Part shown: positions 1 to 11,000 of the stretch, in pieces
Position numbering within the stretch: position 1 is the stretch's first letter
Layout: the number at the start of each line of letters is the position of its first letter
Origin: Metridium senile
Taxonomy: Eukaryota > Cnidaria > Anthozoa > Actiniaria > Metridiidae
Reading direction: 5' to 3'
Assembly: GCA_949775045.1 (NCBI GenBank)
Contig: OX459105.1
Location: 7,619,240-7,683,239 of the forward strand
DNA: 64,000 nt
Notes under the pieces: model-generated
Databases searched by the model: none
Told to the model about the DNA's origin: nothing
The model's input: the letters and a program-made list of their open reading frames with translations, nothing else
Position numbers and translations under genes: made by a program

Positions 1-181
1 TAGATCGATAGAGTTTCGTAGTAGCTCGGCATTGGATCGCTCGACGAACCATTCCGAAACCTGCCCGAAAACATACCGAAATCTTTCGAAAATTAGCCTA
101 TCTTATACTAATGAATTACAAAGTACAAATTGTAATGATAACTTAACACCGAATTGAAATATGGCGACAAATATGAATAAT

Positions 182-270
182 TATTGTTCTTGACTGTCTA
201 ACCTCTCCTACATGTGTCTCACTCTATTGTGTTCCAACATAGACACGAGGCTAGTCAGTCAAGAACAATA
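182..270. repeat. 89-bp hairpin (foldback or precursor-like)
   Basis: Positions 182-205 and 247-270 are inverted complements: 24-bp arms with three mismatches, beginning tattgttcttgactg on the left. A further inner pair (gtgtct / agacac) extends the stem toward the loop. The transcript would fold into one long stem of roughly 30 pairs with a loop of about 20-30 nt. The size fits a microRNA-precursor-like hairpin or the remnant of a small foldback transposon. I do not recognise a mature miRNA, so the functional reading is open; the inverted repeat itself is certain. Confidence 0.75.
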
Positions 271-1500
271 GAAGCAGTTCGTCTTATTTCGATTAGGTCT
301 ATTCATCTGCACAAATCGTGCTGCTGTCTGATTGGTAGATATAACAGTTGGCAACTGATTAGACTAGTGATGAATGATTTGTTAAAGTATAGTAATTATA
401 CATCTATTTTAAAAAACGTTGACGTGGCTTAAAGTAACAAGCATCAAGCCAAGACCGAAATGAATGCTGGTCTTATACTGGTAATGTATTGGGACCAGAC
501 TTGTTATCAATAGAATTGATTGTAATACAATAACAAGCACGAAATAACAACAGAAAGCGATAGCGTAGGACCCAGGCCCGCTCTGAAAACCAGGCTATGG
601 TCAAATTGAGGCGATTGTTCTCGTACGTGTGGTGGTGGCGTGTCACATTCACAAAGAAACTGCGAGAATCCTAGATAGGCACTTACAAACGGTTAATATA
701 ATATCAATTTACTAATATCTTACCCGCCGCTGCAGGAACTTTGTTTTTTTTTTTAGTCCTAGGCCTGGTGTTGTACATGCTCACAGCCCGTGCTTAGATG
801 CATGTGGTAATCTTTTGTACCACGGTGAAAGACTGACCATCTATGAGGTGCATTGCAAGTACTAATCACATATTTTACATAATGGCTTCATTAGGGCTTC
901 TTTAAACGGGCCAAACACGTTGGTCCAACGTTGTTGCGATATGGTTTGTTGTACACGAGAACGAAAGAAATCATGATGTTAGATGATGTTTCATTCAACA
1001 TATCACATCACATATATATAGACACGTGCGTGATTTCAGTGAGCTCTATTAAATAATAAAAAACGTGAGCACTTGCTTATTGTAGTGTTCTGCCAATCCT
1101 CAATTGTTCACACCTCAGTTAGCAAATTTCTATTTCTTTTATAAAATACAAACATATTTGATCAACATGCAAACTCGCTTACTGTGCGCTCTCAATCGTT
1201 GTTTTCTATTTGTTGATATTAACGAGCAGTAACGTGTTTTTACTAGCAAAGGATGGGGATGGTGTCTAGACGATGCATCATCAGAATACTCTGATCTCCA
1301 GGCCCGCGCTAAACTTCTGGTACAATCTACGACGCAGACCATCAATGTAGAGTACAGTATGGAACAAACTCATCACAGTGTAAAGGTCTTTTTCTTACAA
1401 TAGTAGAAACAATCAATAAATACAAATTTATAATTAAAAAAATAATAATAATTCTGACACTTGATGTTGCCGGTATTGAATAAAATATGGAACTATTATG

Positions 1501-1605
1501 TAAATAAAAAAAGAAAAAAGTAGGAAATAGTCATTGATGGAGACTCGAACCCTGGTCATGGTGCGTTCAAATGCCAGGATTTAACGACGCGCGCCACGGT
1601 TACAC
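1501..1605 (-). repeat. tRNA-derived SINE-like fragment
   Basis: Read on the minus strand, 1598-1587 gives TGGCGCGCGTCG followed by ttaaat, which resembles a tRNA D-arm / pol III A box. About 33 bp later, 1551-1541 gives GGTTCGAGTCT, close to the B-box consensus GGTTCGANTCC. The spacing suits a tRNA head. A pyrimidine-rich tail follows on that strand (A-rich on the plus strand at 1501-1522). The acceptor and anticodon stems do not pair properly, so this is not a functional tRNA. A tRNA-derived SINE head is the best reading, with moderate to low certainty. Confidence 0.4.
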
Positions 1606-1888
1606 TTAATTTGCATAACAATATACAGTCCATTCACGCTGTACACTAGGTTATTGTGAACCCTAAAACAATCGGTAGACACGATGGTGGAGCGGTAAGG
1701 TGCGTTCATTGATGGCCTAGGATCCGAGCGTTTCCTCCCTCTTTGACTGCAAAGCTATCTGTCAGGCCAGCAACCATAGCATGGTGGGGGACCCAAATCC
1801 CCTGCCTTAATGTAAATCCATACGACGATTCAGCGCTTTGACGTCTGGATGTATGGTCCTTTTTTAGGTTTTGCATAAAATTAGCATA

Positions 1889-1970
1889 TTAAATCGATCC
1901 TACGGACCAGGGTTCGAGCCTCTATTTTTCAGTTCTGTTTTCGTTTTTCTTTTTTTCTCTAGTTATTTAT
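1889..1970 (+). repeat. Second SINE-like fragment, opposite orientation
   Basis: The plus strand at about 1889-1920 reads ttaaatc, then ends in gaccagggttcgagcct, matching the minus-strand element at 1501-1605 around its B box (GGTTCGAGYCT). The segment between ttaaatc and the B box is shorter here. It is followed, as in the other copy, by a T/C-rich tail (1921-1970). The two copies are about 290 bp apart and inverted. They could be two insertions of one SINE family or the ends of one composite element. Confidence 0.35.
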
Positions 1971-2060
1971 TTTTCATGAATATGTTTGCTACTAAAATAA
2001 TCCACGTAATCATAATACCCAGGAATATGGATACACCGCTAATATACCGCTTCGATATTT

Positions 2061-2155
2061 ATTCTACAGTAGCAATCTGATTTCTATTTCATGGATATGT
2101 AGTGTACATTTTGCGCTCTATTCTACAGTAGCGATCTAGCTGATTTTATTTCATG
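2061..2155 (+). repeat. Imperfect tandem duplication, 59-bp spacing
   Basis: The string attctacagtagc begins at 2061 and again at 2120. In both places it is followed by gatct/aatct, then a 'gattt...atttcatgg' segment and a tat. The copies differ by small substitutions and indels, so this is an old local duplication of about 40-45 bp with a short linker. No function is apparent. Confidence 0.7.
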
Positions 2156-2185
2156 GGTATAGATTTTTTTTGCAAGGAAAATACA

Positions 2186-2234
2186 CCCCCCCCCCCCCCC
2201 CCCCCCCCCCACACACCCCCCCCCCACACACCCC
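2186..2234. repeat. Poly-C tract, 25 C plus 10 C
   Basis: An uninterrupted run of 25 C (2186-2210) is followed by acaca, 10 C (2216-2225), acaca and 4 C. On the minus strand this is G25/G10 and could form G-quadruplexes; the C strand could form an i-motif. It lies about 300 bp left of the assembly gap. The exact lengths may be unreliable because homopolymers of this size are error-prone. Confidence 0.9.
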
Positions 2235-2527
2235 TGGTAAAAATGAACGATCGATATCCCTGAGTTACTTTGAAATGATATAGAGTTCGAAAACTTGAAA
2301 GATTCGAAAACTTGAAGTTGTTCTTGAGATTTTTACGTCAGAACAAGGAAAATAGCTAGTTATTAAAGCAATTTGTGTAATTTTTTAGGCGATTTGAGCT
2401 GTTTAAGAGTGGTTTTTCAATCGATTTCAATCGATATTTATTCGTTCGTATTAACATTCGGTCAGCGATCGTTGCTCATGCGCTGTCATGTACTACTAGG
2501 AACGCCTGGGACCTGACCCCCTAATTT

Positions 2528-2727
2528 NNNNNNNNNNNNNNNNNNNNNNNNNNNNNNNNNNNNNNNNNNNNNNNNNNNNNNNNNNNNNNNNNNNNNNNNN
2601 NNNNNNNNNNNNNNNNNNNNNNNNNNNNNNNNNNNNNNNNNNNNNNNNNNNNNNNNNNNNNNNNNNNNNNNNNNNNNNNNNNNNNNNNNNNNNNNNNNNN
2701 NNNNNNNNNNNNNNNNNNNNNNNNNNN
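2528..2727. other. Assembly gap, 200 N
   Basis: Exactly 200 Ns separate the left flank from the first satellite monomer. A round number is typical of a placeholder gap of unknown true size, so the left boundary of the satellite array is not resolved. The first base after the gap is already the start of a full-length, non-degenerate monomer. Confidence 0.95.
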
Positions 2728-5700
2728 ATGCTTTCCTCCAGTGGATTCTGGGTAAAAAAGGCAGTTTTTTCTAAACAAAATCCCTAGAATTTATCAGACA
2801 GCTAAAATATTTCTAGACATTGCTCTCGGGGACCAAGCGATCAGTTTGAGCCGAAAAAAAACATTTTTTTAAACGACTTTTAACACACCCATGCTTTCCT
2901 CCAGTGGATTCTGGGTAAAAAAGGCAGTTTTTTCTAAACAAAATCCCTAGAATTTATCAGACAGCTAAAATATTTCTAGACATTGCTCTCGGGGACCAAG
3001 CGATCAGTTTGAGCCGAAAAACACATTTTTTTAAACGACTTTTAACCCACACATGCATTCCTCCAGTGGATTCTGGGTAAAAAAGGCAGTTTTTTCTAAA
3101 CAAAATCCCTAGAATTTATCAGACAGCTAAAATATTTCTAGACATTGCTCTCGGGGACCAAGCGATCAGTTTGAGCCGAAAAAAAACATTTTTTTAAACG
3201 ACTTTTAACACACCCATGCTTTCCTCCAGTGGATTCTGGGTAAAAAAGGCAGTTTTTTCTAAACAAAATCCCTAGAATTTATCAGACAGCTAAAATATTT
3301 TAGACATTGCTCTCGGGGAACAAGCGATCAGTTTGAGCCGAAAAAAATATTTTTTTAAACGACTTTTAACACACCAATGCTTTCCTCCAGTGGATTCTGG
3401 GTAAAAAAGGCAGTTTTTTTCTAAACAAAATCCCTAGAATTTATCAGACAGCTAAAATATTTTTAGACATTGCTCTCGGCTACCAAGCGATCAGTTTGAG
3501 CCGAAAAAAACATTTTTTTAAACGACTTTTAACACACCCATGCTTTCCTCCAGTGGATTCTGGGTAAAAAAGGCAGTTTTTTCTAAACAAAATCCCTAGA
3601 ATTTATCAGACAGCTAAAATATTTCTAGACATTGCTCTCGGGGACCAAGCGATCAGTTTGAGCCGAAAAAAAACATTTTTTTAAACGACTTTTAACACAC
3701 CCATGCTTTCCTCCAGTGGATTCTGGGTAAAAAAGGCAGTTTTTTCTAAACAAAATCCCTAGAATTTATCAGACAGCTAAAATATTTCTAGACATTGCTC
3801 TCGGGGACCAAGCGATCAGTTTGAGCCGAAAAAAACATTTTTTTAAACGACTTTTAACACACCCATGCTTTCCTCCAGTGGATTGTGGGTAAATTAAAAA
3901 GGCAGTTTTTTCTAAACAAAATCCCTAGAATTTATCACACAGCTAAAATATTTCTAGACATTGCTCTCGGGGACCAAGCGATCAGTTTGAGCCGAAAAAA
4001 ACATTTTTTTAAACGACTTTTAACACACCCATGCTTTTCTCCAGTGGATTCTGGGTAAATTAAAAAGGCAGTTTTTTCTAAAAAAAATCCCTACAATTTA
4101 TCAGACAGCTAAAATATTTCTAGACATTGCTCTCGGGGACCAAGCGATCAGTTTGAGCCGAAAAAAACATTTTTTTAAACGACTTTTAACACACCAATGC
4201 TTTCCTCCAGTGGATTCTGGGTAAAAAAGGCAGTTTTTTCTAAACAAAATCCCTACAATTTATCAGACAGCTAAAATATTTCTAGACATTGCTCTCGGGG
4301 ACCAAGCGATCAGTTTGAGCCGAAAAAAACATTTTTTTAAACGACTTTTAACACACCCATGCTTTCCTCCAGTGGATTCTGGGTAAAAAAAGGCAGTTTT
4401 TTCTAAACAAAATCCCTAGAATTTATCAGACAGCTAAAATATTTCTAGACAGTGCTCTCGGGGACCAAGCGATCAGTTTGAGCCGAAAAAAAACATTTTT
4501 TTAAACGACTTTTAACACACCCATGCTTTCCTCCAGTGGATTCTGGGTAAAAAAGGCAGTTTTTTCTAAACAAAATCCCTAGAATTTATCAGACAGCTAA
4601 AATATTTTAGACATTGCTCTCGGGGAACAAGCGATCAGTTTGAGCCGAAAAAAATATTTTTTTAAACGACTTTTAACACACCCATGCTTTCCTCCAGTGG
4701 ATTCTGGGTAAAAAAGGCAGTTTTTTTCTAAACAAAATCCCTAGAATTTATCAGACAGCTAAAATATTTTTAGACATTGCTCTCGGCTACCAAGCGATCA
4801 GTTTGAGCCGAAAAAAACATTTTTTTAAACGACTTTTAACACACCCATGCTTTCCTCCAGTGGATTCTGGGTAAAAAAGGCAGTTTTTTCTAAACAAAAT
4901 CCCTAGAATTTATCAGACAGCAAAAATATTTCTAGACATTGCTCTCGGGGACCAAGCGATCAGTTTGAGCCCAAAAAAAACATTTTTTTAAACGACTTTT
5001 AACACACCCATGCTTTCCTCCAGTGGATTCTGGGTAAAAAAGGCAGTTTTTTCTAAACAAAATCCCTAGAATTTATCAGACAGCTAAAATATTTTAGACA
5101 TTGCTCTCGGGGACCAAGCGATCAGTTTGAGCCGAAAAAAATATTTTTTTAAACGACTTTTAACACACCCATGCTTTCCTCCAGTGGATTCTGGGTAAAA
5201 AGGGCAGTTTTTTCTAAAGAAAATCCCTACAATTTATCAGACAGCTAAAATATTTCTAGACATTGCTCTCGGGGACCAAGCGAACAGTTTGAGCCGAAAA
5301 AAAACATTTTTTTAAACGACTTTTAACACACCCATGCTTTCCTCCAGTGGATTCTGGGTAAAAAAAAGGCAGTTTTTTCTAAAAAAAATCCCTACAATTT
5401 ATCAGACAGCTAAAATATTTCTAGACATTGCTCTCGGGGTCCAAGCGAACAGTTTGAGCCGAAAAACACATTTTTTTAAACGACTTTTAACACACCCATG
5501 CTTTCCTCCAGTGGATTCTGGGTAAAAAAAAGGCAGTTTTTTCTAAACAAAATCCCTACAATTTATCAGACAGCTAAAATATTTCTAGACATTGCTCTCG
5601 GGGACCAAGGAATCAGTTTCAGCCGAAAAAAAAACATTTTTTTAAATGACTTTTAACACACCCATGCTTTCCTCCAGTGGATTCTGGGTAAAAAAGGCAG

Positions 5701-8000
5701 TTTTTTCTAAACAAAATCCCTAGAATTTATCACACAGCTAAAATATTTCTAGACATTGCTCTCGGGGACCAAGCGATCAGTTTGAGCCGAAAAAAACATT
5801 TTTTTAAACGACTTTTAACACACCCATGCTTTCCTCCAGTGGATTCTGGGTAAAAAAGGCAGTTTTTTCTAAACAAAATCCCTACAATTTATCAGACAGC
5901 TAAAATATTTCTAGACATTGCTCTCGGGGACCAAGCGATCAGTTTGAGCCGAAAAAAACATTTTTTTAAACGACTTTTAACACACCCATGCTTTCCTCCA
6001 GTGGATTCTGGGTAAAAAAAGGCAGTTTTTTCTAAACAAAATCCCTAGAATTTATCAGACAGCTAAAATATTTCTAGACAGTGCTCTGGGGGACCAAGCG
6101 ATCAGTTTGAGCCGAAAAAAAACATTTTTTTAAACGACTTTTAACACACCCATGCTTTCCTCCAGTGGATTCTGGGTAAAAAAGGCAGTTTTTTCTAAAC
6201 AAAATCCCTAGAATTTATCAGACAGCTAAAATATTTTAGACATTGCTCTCGGGGAACAAGCGATCAGTTTGAGCCGAAAAAAATATTTTTTTAAACGACT
6301 TTTAACACACCCATGCTTTCCTCCAGTGGATTCTGGGTAAAAAAGGCAGTTTTTTCTAAACAAAATCCCTATAATTTATCAGACAGCTAAAATATTTTTA
6401 GACATTGCTCTCGGCTACCAAGCGATCAGTTTGAGCCGAAAAAAACATTTTTTTAAACGACTTTTAACACACCCATGCTTTCCTCCAGTGGATTCTGGGT
6501 AAAAAAGGCAGTTTTTTCTAAACAAAATCCCTAGAATTTATCAGACAGCTAAAATATTTCTAGACATTGCTCTCGGGGACCAAGCGATCAGTTTGAGCCG
6601 AAAAAAAACATTTTTTTAAACGACTTTTAACACACCCATGCTTTCCTCCAGTGGATTCTGGGTAAAAAAGGCAGTTTTTTCTAAACAAAATCCCTAGAAT
6701 TTATCAGACAGCTAAAATATTTTAGACATTGCTCTCGGGGACCAAGCGATCAGTTTGAGCCGAAAAAAATATTTTTTTAAACGACTTTTAACACACCCAT
6801 GCTTTCCTCCAGTGGATTCTGGGTAAAAAAGGCAGTTTTTTTCTAAACAAAATCCCTAGAATTTATCAGACAGCTAAAATATTTTTAGACATTGCTCTCG
6901 GCTACCAAGCGATCAGTTTGAGTCGAAAAAAAAACATTTTTTTAAACGACTTTTAACACACCCATGCTTTCCTCCAGTGGATTCTGGGTAAAAAGGGCAG
7001 TTTTTTCTAAAGAAAATCCCTACAATTTATCACACAGCTAAAATATTTTAGACATTGCTCTCGGGGACCAAGCGATCAGTTTGAGCCGAAAAAAACATTT
7101 TTTTAAACGACTTTTAACACACCCATGCTTTCCTCCAGTGGATTCTGGGTAAATTAAAAAGGCAGTTTTTTCTAAAAAAAATCCCTACAATTTATCAGAC
7201 AGCTAAAATATTTCTATACATTGCTCTCGGGGACCAAGCGATCAGTTTGAGCCGAAAAAAACATTTTTTTAAACGACTTTTAACACACCAATGCTTTCCT
7301 CCAGTGGATTCTGGGTAAAAAAGGCAGTTTTTTCTAAACAAAATCCCTACAATTTATCACACAGCTAAAATATTTTAGACATTGCTCTCGGGGACCAAGC
7401 GATCAGTTTGAGCCGAAAAAAACATTTTTTTAAACGACTTTTAACACACCCATGCTTTCCTCCAGTGGATTCTGGGTAAATTAAAAAGGCAGTTTTTTCT
7501 AAAAAAAATCCCTACAATTTATCAGACAGCTAAAATATTTCTAGACATTGCTCTCGGGGACCAAGCGATCAGTTTGAGCCGAAAAAAACATTTTTTTAAA
7601 CGACTTTTAACACACCAATGCTTTCCTCCAGTGGATTCTGGGTAAAAAAGGCAGTTTTTTCTAAACAAAATCCCTACAATTTATCAGACAGCTAAAATAT
7701 TTCTAGACATTGCTCTCGGGGACCAAGCGATCAGTTTGAGCCGAAAAAAACATTTTTTTAAACGACTTTTAACACACCCATGCTTTCCTCCAGTGGATTC
7801 TGGGTAAATTAAAAAGGCAGTTTTTTCTAAAAAAAATCCCTACAATTTATCAGACAGCTAAAATATTTCTAGACATTGCTCTCGGGGACCAAGCGATCAG
7901 TTTGAGCCGAAAAAAACATTTTTTTAAACGACTTTTAACACACCAATGCTTTCCTCCAGTGGATTCTGGGTAAAAAAGGCAGTTTTTTCTAAACAAAATC
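2728..8000 (+). repeat. Array segment duplicated at ~23.9-29.5 kb
   Basis: Rare markers recur in the same order about 21.2-21.5 kb downstream. atgcattcc at 3053 matches 24264; the ttgtggg monomer at 3881 matches 25254; atgcttttctcc at 4031 matches 25404; cagcaaaaa at 4918 matches 26291; aaggaatcag at 5607 matches 26981; and gctctggggg near 6080 recurs near 27620. The offset steps from 21211 to 21373 to 21540, that is by one monomer at a time, so the copies differ by whole-monomer gains plus a few substitutions. This indicates a large duplication within the array. Confidence 0.85.
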
Positions 8001-11000
8001 CCTATAATTTATCAGACAGCTAAAATATTTTTAGACATTGCTCTCGGCTACCAAGCGATCAGTTTGAGCCGAAAAAAACATTTTTTTAAACGACTTTTAA
8101 CACACCCATGCTTTCCTCCAGTGGATTCTGGGTAAAAAAGGCAGTTTTTTCTAAACAAAATCCCTAGAATTTATCAGACAGCTAAAATATTTCTAGACAT
8201 TGCTCTCGGGGACCAAGCGATCAGTTTGAGCCGAAAAAAAACATTTTTTTAAACGACTTTTAACACACCCATGCTTTCCTCCAGTGGATTCTGGGTAAAA
8301 AAGGCAGTTTTTTCTAAACAAAATCCCTAGAATTTATCAGACAGCTAAAATATTTTAGACATTGCTCTCGGGGACCAAGCGATCAGTTTGAGCCGAAAAA
8401 AATATTTTTTTAAACGACTTTTAACACACCCATGCTTTCCTCCAGTGGATTCTGGGTAAAAAAGGCAGTTTTTTTCTAAACAAAATCCCTAGAATTTATC
8501 AGACAGCTAAAATATTTTTAGACATTGCTCTCGGCTACCAAGCGATCAGTTTGAGTCGAAAAAAAAACATTTTTTTAAACGACTTTTAACACACCCATGC
8601 TTTCCTCCAGTGGATTCTGGGTAAAAAGGGCAGTTTTTTCTAAAGAAAATCCCTACAATTTATCACACAGCTAAAATATTTTAGACATTGCTCTCGGGGA
8701 CCAAGCGATCAGTTTGAGCCGAAAAAAACATTTTTTTAAACGACTTTTAACACACCCATGCTTTCCTCCAGTGGATTCTGGGTAAATTAAAAAGGCAGTT
8801 TTTTCTAAAAAAAATCCCTACAATTTATCAGACAGCTAAAATATTTCTAGACATTGCTCTCGGGGACCAAGCGATCAGTTTGAGCCGAAAAAAACATTTT
8901 TTTAAACGACTTTTAACACACCAATGCTTTCCTCCAGTGGATTCTGGGTAAAAAAGGCAGTTTTTTCTAAACAAAATCCCTACAATTTATCACACAGCTA
9001 AAATATTTTAGACATTGCTCTCGGGGACCAAGCGATCAGTTTGAGCCGAAAAAAACATTTTTTTAAACGACTTTTAACACACCCATGCTTTCCTCCAGTG
9101 GATTCTGGGTAAATTAAAAAGGCAGTTTTTTCTAAAAAAAATCCCTACAATTTATCAGACAGCTAAAATATTTCTAGACATTGCTCTCGGGGACCAAGCG
9201 ATCAGTTTGAGCCGAAAAAAACATTTTTTTAAACGACTTTTAACACACCAATGCTTTCCTCCAGTGGATTCTGGGTAAAAAAGGCAGTTTTTTCTAAACA
9301 AAATCCCTACAATTTATCAGACAGCTAAAATATTTCTAGACATTGCTCTCGGGGACCAAGCGATCAGTTTGAGCCGAAAAAAACATTTTTTTAAACGACT
9401 TTTAACACACCCATGCTTTCCTCCAGTGGATTCTGGGTAAATTAAAAAGGCAGTTTTTTCTAAAAAAAATCCCTACAATTTATCAGACAGCTAAAATATT
9501 TCTAGACATTGCTCTCGGGGACCAAGCGATCAGTTTGAGCCGAAAAAAACATTTTTTTAAACGACTTTTAACACACCAATGCTTTCCTCCAGTGGATTCT
9601 GGGTAAAAAAGGCAGTTTTTTCTAAACAAAATCCCTACAATTTATCAGACAGCTAAAATATTTCTAGACATTGCTCTCGGGGACCAAGCGATCAGTTTGA
9701 GCCGAAAAAAACATTTTTTTAAACGACTTTTAACACACCCATGCTTTCCTCCAGTGGATTCTGGGTAAAAAAAGGCAGTTTTTTCTAAACAAAATCCCTA
9801 GAATTTATCAGACAGCTAAAATATTTCTAGACAGTGCTCTCGGGGACCAAGCGATCAGTTTGAGCCGAAAAAAAACATTTTTTTAAACGACTTTTAACAC
9901 ACCCATGCTTTCCTCCAGTGGATTCTGGGTAAAAAAGGCAGTTTTTTCTAAACAAAATCCCTAGAATTTATCAGACAGCTAAAATATTTTAGACATTGCT
10001 CTCGGGGAACAAGCGATCAGTTTGAGCCGAAAAAAATATTTTTTTAAACGACTTTTAACACACCCATGCTTTCCTCCAGTGGATTCTGGGTAAAAAAGGC
10101 AGTTTTTTTCTAAACAAAATCCCTAGAATTTATCAGACAGCTAAAATATTTTTAGACATTGCTCTCGGCTACCAAGCGATCAGTTTGAGCCGAAAAAAAC
10201 ATTTTTTTAAACGACTTTTAACACACCCATGCTTTCCTCCAGTGGATTCTGGGTAAAAAAGGCAGTTTTTTCTAAACAAAATCCCTAGAATTTATCAGAC
10301 AGCTAAAATATTTCTAGACATTGCTCTCGGGGACCAAGCGATCAGTTTGAGCCGAAAAAAAACATTTTTTTAAACGACTTTTAACACACCCATGCTTTCC
10401 TCCAGTGGATTCTGGGTAAAAAAGGCAGTTTTTTTCTAAACAAAATCCCTAGAATTTATCAGACAGCTAAAATATTTTTAGACATTGCTCTCGGCTACCA
10501 AGCGATCAGTTTGAGTCGAAAAAAAAAAACATTTTTTTAAACGACTTTTAACACACCCATGCTTTCCTCCAGTGGATTCTGGGTAAAAAGGGCAGTTTTT
10601 TCTAAAGAAAATCCCTACAATTTATCAGACAGCTAAAATATTTCTAGACATTGCTCTCGGGGACCAAGCGAACAGTTTGAGCCGAAAAAAAACATTTTTT
10701 TAAACGACTTTTAACACACCCATGCTTTCCTCCAGTGGATTCTGGGTAAAAAAAGGCAGTTTTTTCTAAACAAAATCCCTACAATTTATCAGACAGCTAA
10801 AATATTTCTAGACATTGCTCTCGGGGACCAAGCAATCAGTTTCAGTCGAAAAAAAAACATTTTTTTAAATGACTTTTAACACACCCATGCTTTCCTCCAG
10901 TGGATTCTGGGTAAAAAAGGCAGTTTTTTCTAAACAAAATTCCTACAATTTATCAGACAGCTAAAATATTTCTAGACATTGCTCTCGGGGTCCAAGCGAA

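Larger units (their letters stand above)
1..2527. other. Left flank, gene-poor AT-rich DNA
   Basis: No convincing gene is visible. The few open frames (72, 68 and 69 codons at 214-432, 1139-1345 and 1871-2080) are short, unrelated to anything I recognise, and overlap a hairpin or repeat-like sequence. Besides the elements listed separately, the stretch holds a 15-bp perfect dyad at 917-931 (ACGTTGG, one base, CCAACGT), an 8-bp inverted pair near 500-537 (cttgttat / ataacaag), and A/T-rich simple sequence at 1430-1455. About 300-900 and 930-1430 otherwise show nothing I can name. Confidence 0.7.

Noticed and set aside
214..432. 72-codon plus-strand frame
   Set aside because: It overlaps the 182-270 hairpin, does not match any family I know and has no supporting splice or promoter context.
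2521..2778. 85-codon minus-strand frame
   Set aside because: It runs through 200 Ns and is an artefact of the gap.
5334..5525. 63-codon frame in the satellite, repeated identically at 22631-22822, with similar frames at 20961-21185 and 58221-58409
   Set aside because: They arise where A-run length changes keep one frame open across a monomer and a bit. Most monomers are closed in that frame; identity reflects duplication of the array, not selection on protein.
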